The position numbers and the translations under genes are program-made. From assembly GCA_947260045.1 (NCBI GenBank), contig CAMYOP010000003.1:1-24800 (forward strand): a DNA stretch of 24,800 nt. The letters are read 5' to 3'. The notes beneath the pieces were generated by a model. It did no database searches. It was not told where the DNA came from and saw only the letters and a list, made by a program, of their open reading frames with translations. Below are positions 14,228-22,086 of this stretch, in pieces; within the stretch, counting starts at the first letter, position 1; each line of letters opens with the position of its first letter. The stretch comes from an uncultured Desulfobulbaceae bacterium. Its GTDB lineage: Bacteria; Desulfobacterota; Desulfobulbia; Desulfobulbales; Desulfobulbaceae.

Positions 14228-14410
14228 GCAAATAGTTAAATAGTTAAATAGTTGCCTCACAGTTTTCCTAATTTTGCTGTATTTCTGTCTTCCATGTACT
14301 TGTATTTAGGTTTCTATTTAATCTATTTGATCTATTTATCTTATTTATATATTTAAGTATTTAGTACACACGGATTTGGGTAAATATTTATTTAGTCAGT
14401 TAAATAGTTG
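14228..14410. other. Iteron-like repeats and AT-rich tract, candidate replication origin
   Basis: Three perfect head-to-tail copies of AAATAGTT occupy 14230-14253, with a fourth at 14402-14409 inside the 3' end of the ATPase gene. Between them lies a very AT-rich stretch with three TCTATTT units (14313-14338, roughly the inverse of the iteron). Iterons beside an AT-rich unwinding region next to a helicase-like gene is the usual plan of a plasmid-type origin. Activity is inferred. Apart from this the 14082-14395 gap has no gene. Confidence 0.4.
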
Positions 14411-15397
14411 GTAAATATTCTTTTTTCCGTTCTTTTCTATCTCAAAACAGCGCAAAGGGTTGCTTTCATCACTGTATTCCTTGAGGAGGTTGACCGTGGT
14501 GTTATATCCCATTCCATTATCCTTGCAGTAACTGGCAATGGCATCACGGGTACTCAAGCCTAATTCAATGCAGTCCTTGATGTGCTGCAACCGACCCTGT
14601 TTAACTTTATCAAGACCCTCCAAGACCTTTGCTTTTGTGTCAACGACCTCAGGAAGGTGATTGACCTCTCGTTCCATGGTAATTTCAAACGATCGCTGCT
14701 TAAATATACCTCTCTGCTTGTCCGGATAGGTTGTTACTATGAGTGAGGCGCCAGCTTTATGTGGATAAAGAAAGATCATGTTATCGGTATCGTTCCGGAC
14801 ATCACCAACCCCTTCAAAAGTAAGGTTTCCCTCGCTGTCCTTGTATTTATTGGCATGTCCGAGTAGTACATTTGTGGCGCCGCCGGTGGTTAATTTTCTC
14901 ATCAGCCGCATGAAGTCTTTCGTGTTCCCCTTGTTCATCAGGTTGGCAAACTTTTTGAGGGTATCGAAGAAAAATACATGTTTTGAAAAATTGGTTTTTT
15001 TATTCGCTTCTTTTTCAAGGTCCTTCATAAACTGTTCAACTGATGAGCCGATAGTTACATCTGGAAGCAACACATTGAAACCTCCTTCATCAGCCATTCG
15101 GTGCATGTTTTTATGTTCATCTGGCGGACTATCCGCATCCACATAAAATACTTTGTATCCAGCATTGACCATTCCAGTGCATGAAGCCAACGCAATGGTT
15201 GTTTTTCCACCGCTTGACGGCGCAATCCAAGTGTTAATATGATTTTCAATAACTAGGCCTGGAACAATGAATTTGCTATCCTGTAAACCATCGATGTAAT
15301 CTGTTGTCATTCTGTACTTCCCCAGGATTGAATCAAGATTATTGTCTTCCTTGCCTGATACAGGTTGTAATTTCACGACATTAACCTCTCCGGGCAT
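14396..15397 (-). CDS. RecA-fold hexameric-helicase-like ATPase (AAA_25/RepA-like)
   Basis: The 333-aa protein has Walker A APSSGGKT (59-66), an acidic YVDAD after strand 3 (85-89), Walker B VFFFD (141-145), a LLGHANK sensor (178-184) and a GVGDVRNDTDN segment (196-206), the pattern of RepA/DnaB-type RecA-fold ATPases. The C-terminal 80 residues resemble a winged-helix domain. AAGGAG precedes the start; the ATG at 15397 overlaps the stop of the upstream DnaB-N gene, and a GTG three bases earlier is also possible. With that upstream domain it appears to form a two-protein DnaB-like replicative helicase. It probably unwinds the element at the nearby iteron region. Confidence 0.8.
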   Translation of the reverse strand: MPGEVNVVKLQPVSGKEDNNLDSILGKYRMTTDYIDGLQDSKFIVPGLVIENHINTWIAPSSGGKTTIALASCTGMVNAGYKVFYVDADSPPDEHKNMHRMADEGGFNVLLPDVTIGSSVEQFMKDLEKEANKKTNFSKHVFFFDTLKKFANLMNKGNTKDFMRLMRKLTTGGATNVLLGHANKYKDSEGNLTFEGVGDVRNDTDNMIFLYPHKAGASLIVTTYPDKQRGIFKQRSFEITMEREVNHLPEVVDTKAKVLEGLDKVKQGRLQHIKDCIELGLSTRDAIASYCKDNGMGYNTTVNLLKEYSDESNPLRCFEIEKNGKKNIYQLFN

Positions 15398-15783
15398 CAC
15401 CTGTTCTCCTTGATTTTGGATATGAGCCGAGGAATCTGGTATGGTTGAGAAAAAACATGGTCACACAGACTCCATACAATCCTTGGGTCACCGCCAGTTC
15501 TTTTCAAATATCGTGAAACTGGCTTCGAAGTTGGCAGCTCGTTGGCTGATACTTTTTTAATTGCCAGGAAGAGAATCTTGTGTTGGTAGTGCTGAAAATC
15601 ATCTGAAGAAAGGGCGTTGACAATCAGGAAAACCTTTTTACGATCAGCACCCATGATTGCTGCAAGGATTTCTCGTTCATCGTCAAGGCGTACCCGGTCA
15701 ATATAAGGAGTGCAATGTGTCTTCACACTTTGGCCGCTATTCTTTACCTCCTTGGAACAAGACAAATAATTCTGGTTTTTCAT
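15397..15783 (-). CDS. Stand-alone DnaB-type N-terminal domain protein
   Basis: The 128-aa protein contains one recognisable domain, DDEREILAAIMGADRKK followed by LSSDDFQHYQHKILFLAI (about 34-76), matching the helical N-terminal collar of DnaB helicases (E-x-E-x-x-I-L-G-A-I ... L-x-x-x-D-F-x-x-x-x-H). The RecA-like motor domain is absent and is encoded by the next gene, overlapping by a few bases. The ATG at 15783 overlaps the stop of the upstream HTH gene and has GAGG in front; an upstream TTG at 15801 is less likely. In bacterial DnaB this domain makes the hexamer collar and contacts primase, so it is probably the partner of the ATPase. Confidence 0.75.
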   Translation of the reverse strand: MKNQNYLSCSKEVKNSGQSVKTHCTPYIDRVRLDDEREILAAIMGADRKKVFLIVNALSSDDFQHYQHKILFLAIKKVSANELPTSKPVSRYLKRTGGDPRIVWSLCDHVFSQPYQIPRLISKIKENR

Positions 15784-15971
15784 CAGCTTCGCCTCACCCA
15801 AGACTTTTCTATAAACTCTTCCAAGTCGTCGAGGCGATACCTGACAGCCCTGCCTCCCAATTTGACATAGTTAGGCGGTCGTAATTGATGTCTCCAGTTT
15901 CTGAGTGTGTAGACACTCAATCCGAGGAACCTGGCCGCACCTTTTTCATCTAACAGTTTTTCTTGTTTCAT
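15783..15971 (-). CDS. AlpA/excisionase-type HTH protein
   Basis: The 62-aa protein is a single MerR/AlpA-like winged helix: LLDEKGAARFLGLSVYTLRNW (recognition helix about 19-27), a P-P-N-Y-V-K-L-G-G wing and a VRYRLDDLEEFI end. Such small proteins act as excisionases or prophage/satellite activators. It is the first gene of the replication operon and its ribosome site (AAGGTGG) lies inside an inverted repeat upstream, suggesting self-control. It is the obvious candidate to bind the operator cluster at 15976-16044 and, with the integrase, to steer excision. Confidence 0.85.
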   Translation of the reverse strand: MKQEKLLDEKGAARFLGLSVYTLRNWRHQLRPPNYVKLGGRAVRYRLDDLEEFIEKSWVRRS

Positions 15972-15975
15972 TTTT

Positions 15976-16044
15976 GTCCACCTTATGTTTGTTGTTGGTC
16001 TCTATAAACATAGGTGGACATGTCCACTTTAAAAATGGACATGT
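15976..16044. promoter_or_regulatory. Operator cluster upstream of the AlpA-like gene
   Basis: A perfect 14-base palindrome GTGGACATGTCCAC spans 16014-16027, and a third half-site TGGACATGT follows at 16036-16044. A larger inverted repeat pairs GTCCACCTTATGTTT (15976-15990) with AAACATAGGTGGAC (16006-16019), one base shorter, and covers the ribosome site of the HTH gene. The sites overlap the expected promoter, consistent with repression or autoregulation. Confidence 0.6.
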
Positions 16045-16115
16045 AGAGATATATCTTTGAATTTAATCAGAATAAAAAAAAAGGAAGGTGTGCTTTGGTG
16101 GGTTGGAGTTGTCCG

Positions 16116-17213
16116 CTATTGGTCTATTTTCAAATTATCCTTCATCTCCTCTTGAGTAATCCATCCTTTGCTTTGCGCAACTTGGCAAGCTATGAATAAA
16201 TCACTGCGGATAGAAGAGTCATCTTTGTTTTTAAGATATTGAAAAGCTAAAGAGTTTATCTCTTTAAGGAGAGTGTCTTTTCGCATAGTGTCAAAACGTT
16301 CCGTTTTGTGAAAGCCAGGCCTTTTGAATTTAAAAAAGTATTTGCCCGGTTGATAACGATCATACAGCTTATAGCCCTTGGGAAGGTCTATCTGAAATTC
16401 ATTTCGGAAAAAGTCAGCAAGTTTTTCGTTTAACCTGCTCAGGGTTTTTCTTTTATTATCATAATCTTTATCATGCTTTTTGTTTAACCTTTTCACGGTC
16501 CCCCGTTCATGGTCATATCCCTCGTCGAGATATTTATCTGATACTGGTTGGTCATACAGGTATATAATAGGAGGATCTTGCCTCAAAGTATCAATTAAAA
16601 GTTGCCAAGTTTTCGTCATCTTATCCCGAAATCCCATATGTTTACAATGGTAGTGAAAATACTCTTTCTCCAGTTCCCGAATCTTGATCTCAGAATCGTT
16701 TACAACCTCTACCCTGAGACTATTCAGAAAAGCATCATGGTCGCTAGGGGCTTTTGAGTAAATATCCAGACCGGTCCCTTTTACTCCTATAGGTTCTTCA
16801 CCACCTTTAACCATTGAAAAGAAGTTCCACTCCCTTGCATAGTGGGGTCCTGGATCAAGTTCATAGCAACGCCTTAACTCTTTACCCGCTCCAATAGAAA
16901 TAAGGTCCTTACTAGACTCTCGTTTCTCTCTGAGCTTTAGATTGATGAGGTTCAATTTAACAGAAAACTTTTCTTTTGCTTTTTCATCTACTTTGGCAAA
17001 CACAAAGACAAGCGCGTATTCCGCCACTTCATTGTAGATTGGTAGGTTACTGATAAGCTCACCAGTTTTATCATGACGGGGTTCACGATCATAATGATAA
17101 AGCCGTATTTTGGTTATTGGATATTTCCATAAGTGCTTCACCATTTTGACTGAGTGTATCTTGAAGCAATCCTGGTTGAGTTTTGGAAATAAAAATTCTT
17201 GGTGGGATTTCAT
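16116..17213 (-). CDS. Element protein of unknown function (365 aa)
   Basis: The protein starts at ATG 17213 behind GGGAGG. It is mixed and highly charged, without signal peptide or membrane segment, so it is cytoplasmic. A lysine/arginine/aspartate-rich stretch (about 240-275, LNKKHDKDYDNKRKTLSRLNEK) and an aromatic YDRYQPGKYFFKFKRPGFHK block (about 300-320) are the most distinctive parts. I recognise no domain. It lies between integrase and the HTH gene in the same orientation, with 144 bases of regulatory sequence after it, a slot often filled by replication, regulation or anti-phage genes in satellites. It could be a component of a new system; no function is claimed. Confidence 0.75.
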   Translation of the reverse strand: MKSHQEFLFPKLNQDCFKIHSVKMVKHLWKYPITKIRLYHYDREPRHDKTGELISNLPIYNEVAEYALVFVFAKVDEKAKEKFSVKLNLINLKLREKRESSKDLISIGAGKELRRCYELDPGPHYAREWNFFSMVKGGEEPIGVKGTGLDIYSKAPSDHDAFLNSLRVEVVNDSEIKIRELEKEYFHYHCKHMGFRDKMTKTWQLLIDTLRQDPPIIYLYDQPVSDKYLDEGYDHERGTVKRLNKKHDKDYDNKRKTLSRLNEKLADFFRNEFQIDLPKGYKLYDRYQPGKYFFKFKRPGFHKTERFDTMRKDTLLKEINSLAFQYLKNKDDSSIRSDLFIACQVAQSKGWITQEEMKDNLKIDQ

Positions 17214-17233
17214 TGTATGCGCCTCCCGTAAAC

Positions 17234-17305
17234 GCTCCCGAAGAATATTTCCAGGGCAAGCCGATCGAGAATCCGGCTTTTCGGGAGCTACCCTATCCCT
17301 GGAAA
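17234..17305. ncRNA. Interleaved inverted repeats, pseudoknot-type structure
   Basis: Arm pair A is GCTCCCGAA (17234-17242) with TTCGGGAGC (17280-17288). Arm pair B is TTTCCAGGG (17248-17256) with CCCTGGAAA (17297-17305). They occur in order A-B-A'-B', so they cannot nest and would form a pseudoknot. A third small stem C, AAGCCG (17258-17263) with CGGCTT (17274-17279), sits inside. The structure fills the gap between integrase stop and the next gene start. No long T tract follows, so it is not a simple terminator. Confidence 0.45.
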
Positions 17306-17312
17306 ATTGGGG

Positions 17313-18467
17313 CTATTTTTTCCCTATATTGACAACCTTTTCCTTTCCGTTAATCGCCTGATTGATAATATCACCGGCCAGATCGGAAGCACGTTTTAAG
17401 GTTTCATCCCTCAAGTGTGCGTATCGTTGCGTCATGGCTGCTGATTTATGCGTTAATAGCTTCTGTAGGGTGTACATATCCACCTGGCCGGTACTGGCAA
17501 GCAAAGAGGCGTAAAAGTGCCTTAGGCCATGAAGGGGTCTAAAGTCTTCTGGAAGTCCTGCTTTGCTCTTGATAGAGTTGACTTCACGGGTAACTGTTGT
17601 CCGTTGTCTGCCACCACGCCCAGGGAAAACAAACTTACTTGAGTGGGGGAGGGTACTGAAAATTTGCCTTGCTGCATCGTTCAAAGGAATTTTCTGGCTT
17701 ACCCCACCTTTGGGTTCACGAATGAATATAAAACCACGCTCAAAGTCAATATCATTCCATTCCAACTTGAACATTTCCCCACGCCTCATACCGGTATAGA
17801 GAGCCGTTTTCATCATGGCCCCAGGAATTTTATGCTCTGATTGTTCTATTGCTTTAAGAAGGGAAGAAAGTTGCTCTGGTGATAAATCTTCTGTTTTCTG
17901 GTTGTCAACACGGGGCATTTGGATTGCGAAGTTAAGCCCAGGAGCAAGATTTTTATTAATTGCAAAATGATGCAGCCGTTTGATGATGCCAAGTATGTGC
18001 TTGACTGTCTGCGGAGATTTGACTTTCAAGAGCTTGATTCGCAGCCGGTCAATATCAAGAGGGACAAGGTTTTTAAGTTCTTTGTCGCCGAGAGGTTCCT
18101 TGACATATTTTTTATACCGGCTTAGGTCGCTTTCAAATGCCCGTGTTTTCTCTCTTTGTGCAGCGTATGCTTCCCACAGTCTATCAACTGTCCATCTTCC
18201 TTCTTCGGCCAGCTTTTTAGCTTTTATGGTTTCCCTTTGCTCTTTGTTCGTTTGCTTTGCTCCTTCAATCTTTTTTCCGCGAAGGGTAGAAGCTCTGGCC
18301 GGGGTCATATCATCTTGATATTGACGGCCAGCCTTTTCCTCAACAAGTTTGCCGTCTCTCCGGTACATGATGTAATAAATCCGCTCTGGTTTGTTTGAAC
18401 CGATTGCCATTGATTCAACGTAGTACACACCTGGATACTGTGTCTTGATTCGTTTTTTGGCTGGCAT
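17313..18467 (-). CDS. int: Tyrosine recombinase (site-specific integrase)
   Basis: The start at 18467 (MPAKKRIKTQYPGVYYVES) is chosen for its AGGGGAG ribosome site; the frame is open further to 18602 without support. The 384-aa product has an N-terminal arm-binding-like domain (1-75), a core-binding SAM-like domain (about 90-185) and a catalytic domain with R228 in TGMRRGE, K253, H313-x-x-R316 in HGLRH, H340 and the nucleophile Y349 (THKSAAMTQRYAH): a complete active site. It lies directly beside the tRNA-Glu fragment at 18665-18712, the expected position for the element's integrase, so it most likely drives integration and excision there. The extreme N-terminus resembles integrases with the YPGVYY arm domain. 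Confidence 0.93.
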   Translation of the reverse strand: MPAKKRIKTQYPGVYYVESMAIGSNKPERIYYIMYRRDGKLVEEKAGRQYQDDMTPARASTLRGKKIEGAKQTNKEQRETIKAKKLAEEGRWTVDRLWEAYAAQREKTRAFESDLSRYKKYVKEPLGDKELKNLVPLDIDRLRIKLLKVKSPQTVKHILGIIKRLHHFAINKNLAPGLNFAIQMPRVDNQKTEDLSPEQLSSLLKAIEQSEHKIPGAMMKTALYTGMRRGEMFKLEWNDIDFERGFIFIREPKGGVSQKIPLNDAARQIFSTLPHSSKFVFPGRGGRQRTTVTREVNSIKSKAGLPEDFRPLHGLRHFYASLLASTGQVDMYTLQKLLTHKSAAMTQRYAHLRDETLKRASDLAGDIINQAINGKEKVVNIGKK

Positions 18468-18490
18468 GCTTTTCTCCCCTGAATTTATTA

Positions 18491-18547
18491 ACCCAACAAG
18501 TGTTTTCTGAAAAAATTCGCACCCTATACCCAACATTATACCCAACA
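18491..18547. promoter_or_regulatory. Three ACCCAACA repeats, candidate integrase arm sites
   Basis: ACCCAACA occurs at 18491-18498, 18528-18535 and 18540-18547, all in the same orientation; the last two lie in a TATACCCAACA context, 12 bases apart. They sit between the int start and the attachment site, where tyrosine integrases bind arm-type sites, and they also overlap the likely int promoter. Binding is inferred. Confidence 0.5.
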
Positions 18548-18664
18548 AAATTAGAGAAAACAAGGGTAATTCAGAGTAAGATGGAATAAAGCGAATGAAC
18601 ATGGAATGCGAGTAATAGGTAAGTTTAGAGGGTATTGGGGTAAGGTGAGGTAAGTGGTAGTTTC

Positions 18665-18712
18665 TGGCCTCTCACGCCGAAAACAGGGGTTCGAGTCCCC
18701 TTGGGGTCACCA
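18665..18712 (+). other. Attachment site: 3' part of a tRNA-Glu(CTC) gene
   Basis: Reading 5' to 3': anticodon stem TGGC / GCCG with loop CTCTCAC (anticodon CTC), a T arm AGGGG TTCGAGT CCCCT (18685-18701 region), acceptor strand TGGGGTC, discriminator A and encoded CCA (18710-18712). The 5' half (D arm and a GACCCCA acceptor strand) is absent; the DNA before it cannot pair. It is therefore the displaced 3' end left when an element integrated into a tRNA gene, and the intact tRNA is expected at the other element end, beyond base 1. The native terminator follows at 18722. Confidence 0.75.
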
Positions 18713-18721
18713 TTGAAAATA

Positions 18722-18757
18722 CAGGCACTTAGCGTTCATCGTTGAGTGCCTTTTTTG
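18722..18757 (+). terminator. Terminator of the tRNA-Glu transcription unit
   Basis: Stem GGCACT (18724-18729) with AGTGCC (18745-18750), loop about 15 bases, followed by six T. It lies 11 bases after the tRNA CCA end, which supports that a real tRNA gene was here before integration. Confidence 0.7.
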
Positions 18758-18964
18758 CTTAGATGCATTACTTCGATCGATATGTTCGTACTTTTGATAC
18801 AACACTCTCTTTTTGTGTGATACAAATTAAATATAAGATATTTAATCTTAATATTATCTTTGTCGTTCGGGTGCAAATTAACCTGACCATAGCCTTTTCA
18901 AGAAATCTCTAGTATATGATTACCAAATAATTATCGTAACCCCAAAATCACTTTGAAAGTATTC

Positions 18965-20221
18965 ATGGAAAGATTTTCAGTTTACAGATTAAGCTTATTA
19001 TTTCTGATTTTCCTGGCAATAAAAATTCTTACATGGGCCTTTGGCTACGGAATGGCTACCCAGGGTTATTGGGAGCTCAATAAAAAATCATATCTTCTTG
19101 AATTTCATCATTTAGAACTAGACCCGCGAATTTACAATCAAGGTAAAGTTGATTTTTATAGTTTATGGCGCTACGCAGATGCTGAGTGGTACGTCTCTAT
19201 CGCTAAAACAGGTTATCCCAAGCATAAAGACATTATTCAGGCTTCTCAAAATAAAGCTGCAAACTATCGTAGTACAGAAAAAGACGTTGTCCAGAAGTAC
19301 GCTTTTTTTCCACTTTTTCCTGCCATAGTAAATGTTCTTTCAAGAACTCTGGACATAAATGAATCTTCCGCCGCTTTTTACGTAAATTTATTATCCGGAA
19401 TTGTAGCTGTATTTGCTTTTTTATTCTTTTTTGATCAGTACTTTCCGGATGACACACCAATCCTGGAAGCTTTTACACTTCTTTTCATATTCCCGTTCTC
19501 ATTATTTTATTCTCTTTACTACGCTGAAATACTTTTTCTTGCTTTAAGTTTACTTGTTTTTGCGTTTTGTAAAATTCATCGTTACGGGCTGATGTGTATA
19601 GCTGGAATCTTACTCTGCCTGACTAGACCATACGGATTCTTGATCATTATCCCAATATTATATGTGTTGATACGTGATACTTCACGGTTACGCCAAAAAG
19701 GTTGGCCCTATGTGTTGTATGCATATACCTGCTCTTCCATTATTCTATTAGGAGTACTGCCTTATCTTGCGCTTTGTTGGAAGAATACAGGCAGATGGGA
19801 TTACTATTCCCGGGTTGTTCAATTTGGATGGGGAGGTGAACTTACTTCTGTTTTTCATAATTTAATTCAAAAATTTCGCATTGCCCTGCTTGGATTTAAT
19901 GAATTACCGGTCCATGGATATAATTATTCAAAAATTGAAACGATCGTATTGTTATTCTTTGCCGCTGTTATAATCTGGATGTGGTTCAAACGTGATTTTC
20001 CCAGGGAACTGACTATTTGGAGCACTGTAATTTGGGCTGTCGTCGTAGCAGCAGGGCCCCGTATGTCCTCTTTTTCCAGGAATATGTGTATTTCTTTTCC
20101 TGTCTTTATTTTCTGGGCTCTTCATACAACTAGATGGGTTCGTCTCACCACTATTATTGTATTCAGTATCGGTTACTTAATCGCACTCAAAACCGTGATA
20201 CAGTATGAGTGGCTTGGATGA
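18965..20221 (+). CDS. PIG-V/Gpi18-like membrane mannosyltransferase family protein
   Basis: The 418-aa protein starts at ATG 18965; a TTG at 18953 is less likely. About ten membrane segments are visible. The first large loop contains WRYADAEWYVSIAKTGYP (about 66-85), and the YAFFPLFPAIV motif follows (about 112-122); both are hallmarks of the COG5542/PIG-V-type glycosyltransferases (R-W-D-x-x-W-Y-x-x-I-A-x-x-G-Y and F-F-P-L-Y-P). The family moves a sugar from a lipid-linked donor onto a membrane or surface acceptor; the bacterial substrates are mostly unknown. It is followed after 100 bases by a sulfotransferase-type gene, hinting at surface glycan modification. Confidence 0.8.
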   Translation: MERFSVYRLSLLFLIFLAIKILTWAFGYGMATQGYWELNKKSYLLEFHHLELDPRIYNQGKVDFYSLWRYADAEWYVSIAKTGYPKHKDIIQASQNKAANYRSTEKDVVQKYAFFPLFPAIVNVLSRTLDINESSAAFYVNLLSGIVAVFAFLFFFDQYFPDDTPILEAFTLLFIFPFSLFYSLYYAEILFLALSLLVFAFCKIHRYGLMCIAGILLCLTRPYGFLIIIPILYVLIRDTSRLRQKGWPYVLYAYTCSSIILLGVLPYLALCWKNTGRWDYYSRVVQFGWGGELTSVFHNLIQKFRIALLGFNELPVHGYNYSKIETIVLLFFAAVIIWMWFKRDFPRELTIWSTVIWAVVVAAGPRMSSFSRNMCISFPVFIFWALHTTRWVRLTTIIVFSIGYLIALKTVIQYEWLG

Positions 20222-20321
20222 ATTTGTTATTAAAAAAATTAGCATGGTTAGTTCGTTTTTTTGAACCGGTGCCTACCAGCTGAGAACATTAACAAGCAAA
20301 ATAGGCTAAAGTTCTTAAGAT

Positions 20322-21815
20322 ATGAAAAAACGGGCCAGTAAAAAATACAAATCAAGTTCCAGTTCTATTGCTTCCCTCAAAAAGAAGCAGTCCTCTGTAC
20401 TACTCAAAAAAGCAAACCAATTCCTGAGTCAGGGCAAAATGAACCTGGCGAGAGAAACATTCCAAAAAATTCTTCGCATTGAATCCTGTCACGAAGCTGC
20501 ATTAATAAAATATGCTCAGCTTTGTGTCCATGAACGTGATTTTTTTAAGGCTGCAGAACTTCTGGAAAAGTTAAGAAGCACGGGGCTTATGTCTCTTGAG
20601 AACCTTGGAAATTTAGCAATGGTTTACTGTTATTTGCAGCAGTGGGACAGGGCACTGGAGATTAATGAGTCTGTATTACAACAAAATAAAAGTAATGTGT
20701 TTGCACTCTATTACACTGGATATGCCTATCGGGGCAAAGGTGAGACAGAAAAATCCATTCCTTACTTCCGGGAAGTTATCACACTTCAGCCTGACCTGAC
20801 AGATTGTTACAATGAATTGTGCGCTGCTTTGCAACAACTGGGACGTAAAGATGAAATGGTCGAGTTGCTCGACCAGATGGAATCTTCACTGAAGAACTTT
20901 GATAAGGACAAACGGGCCAACCTCCTTTTTACCCTGGGAAAATATTATGATGAAATGGATGAGTTTGATCGGGCATTCCGTTTTTTAGAAAATGCAAACA
21001 ACCTCGTATATCAGCAGCGAAAATATGATCTTGAGAATGATGCCCGTTTCATGCGGCAGATCATATCCACAATTAATGACAACTTTATTAGAAAGAATAG
21101 TGGCTGTGGCATTGATGACGCATCAATAATTTTTATTATCGGCATGCCGAGAAGCGGCACCTCCCTTGTCGAGCAGATTGTATCCAGCCATCCTGAAATT
21201 GAGGCTGGTGGTGAACTGGGTTACATGTATAACAATGCCATGATGTTCAATTATAACGATCCCTGTATATCTACCAGGAAACTCGCCGAAAGTTATATAC
21301 AAGCCACAAGACCCTATAAGAATGTTTGTGAATATCTTACGGATAAATTTCCCTGGAATTATCTTTTTGCCGGGTTGATTCACATCGCACTCCCACAAGC
21401 AAAAATACTCCATTGCAAGCGCGATCCGATGGACACATGTTTTTCATGCTATAAACAGTATTTCCAACAAGGCGGACATCATTATTCATTTGATCTTGAA
21501 ACATTGGGAAGTTACTACCTGCTTTATAAAAACCTTATGAAACATTGGTATTCTGTTTTACCCGGGAAGATATTGGATATCAGTTATGAAAATGTTGTGA
21601 ATAATTTTGAGACAGAAGCTAAAAAGATAATTGATCACTGTGGGTTGCAGTGGGATGATGCCTGTCTCAAATTCTATAAGTCACGACGGATTATCAATAC
21701 GGCAAGCCGTGACCAGGTCAACCAACCGATTTATACAACTTCTGTTAAGCGTTGGAAAAATTATGAAGAGCATCTTGAACCGCTAAAAAAAGTGATTGAG
21801 GATACAAGTAACTGA
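20322..21815 (+). CDS. TPR-repeat sulfotransferase
   Basis: The 497-aa protein has a basic, serine-rich N-terminus, four or so tetratricopeptide repeats (about 25-230; for example NVFALYYTGYAYRGKGETEKS), and a C-terminal sulfotransferase domain. The PAPS 5'-phosphosulfate loop is FIIGMPRSGTSLVEQ (271-285) and the 3'-phosphate site is KRDPMDTCFSCY (366-377). Members of this TPR-sulfotransferase group transfer sulfate from PAPS to proteins or glycans; the acceptor is unknown. No signal peptide is seen, so it is cytoplasmic. No strong ribosome site precedes the ATG. It may act with the membrane glycosyltransferase upstream. Confidence 0.9.
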   Translation: MKKRASKKYKSSSSSIASLKKKQSSVLLKKANQFLSQGKMNLARETFQKILRIESCHEAALIKYAQLCVHERDFFKAAELLEKLRSTGLMSLENLGNLAMVYCYLQQWDRALEINESVLQQNKSNVFALYYTGYAYRGKGETEKSIPYFREVITLQPDLTDCYNELCAALQQLGRKDEMVELLDQMESSLKNFDKDKRANLLFTLGKYYDEMDEFDRAFRFLENANNLVYQQRKYDLENDARFMRQIISTINDNFIRKNSGCGIDDASIIFIIGMPRSGTSLVEQIVSSHPEIEAGGELGYMYNNAMMFNYNDPCISTRKLAESYIQATRPYKNVCEYLTDKFPWNYLFAGLIHIALPQAKILHCKRDPMDTCFSCYKQYFQQGGHHYSFDLETLGSYYLLYKNLMKHWYSVLPGKILDISYENVVNNFETEAKKIIDHCGLQWDDACLKFYKSRRIINTASRDQVNQPIYTTSVKRWKNYEEHLEPLKKVIEDTSN

Positions 21816-21937
21816 TATAACGACAAGTTTATAAAACCTAATCATATCAATAATAATGGTGCAGAGTTAGGTTCATAACCGGTTTTTTTCTCAATAGTAA
21901 ATCTTGACCAAGCCAGCAGGAAATTCAAGTAACTATC

Positions 21938-21970
21938 ATTTGATATCACTCAAAAATATAGATATCAAAT
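21938..21970. repeat. Perfect inverted repeat ATTTGATATC / GATATCAAAT
   Basis: Ten-base arms (21938-21947 and 21961-21970) with a 13-base loop lie about 120 bases before the rhodanese gene. It could be an operator or an RNA hairpin. Without a T tract it is not a convincing terminator of the sulfotransferase gene. Confidence 0.35.
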
Positions 21971-22086
21971 CTACCACTCACAACTAGTTGAAAATCAATA
22001 AAAACATTTACAATTTTTTCAATATATGCACAATAAATTGTAGAATGTAATTCTTAACCTATTGGGTGGGTGAAGGAGAGATTCTT

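Noticed and set aside
16116..17213. HUH-type replication initiator motif (FHYHCKHM) in the 365-aa protein
   Set aside because: A single H-x-H without the flanking pattern or a properly placed catalytic Tyr is not enough; it may be coincidental.
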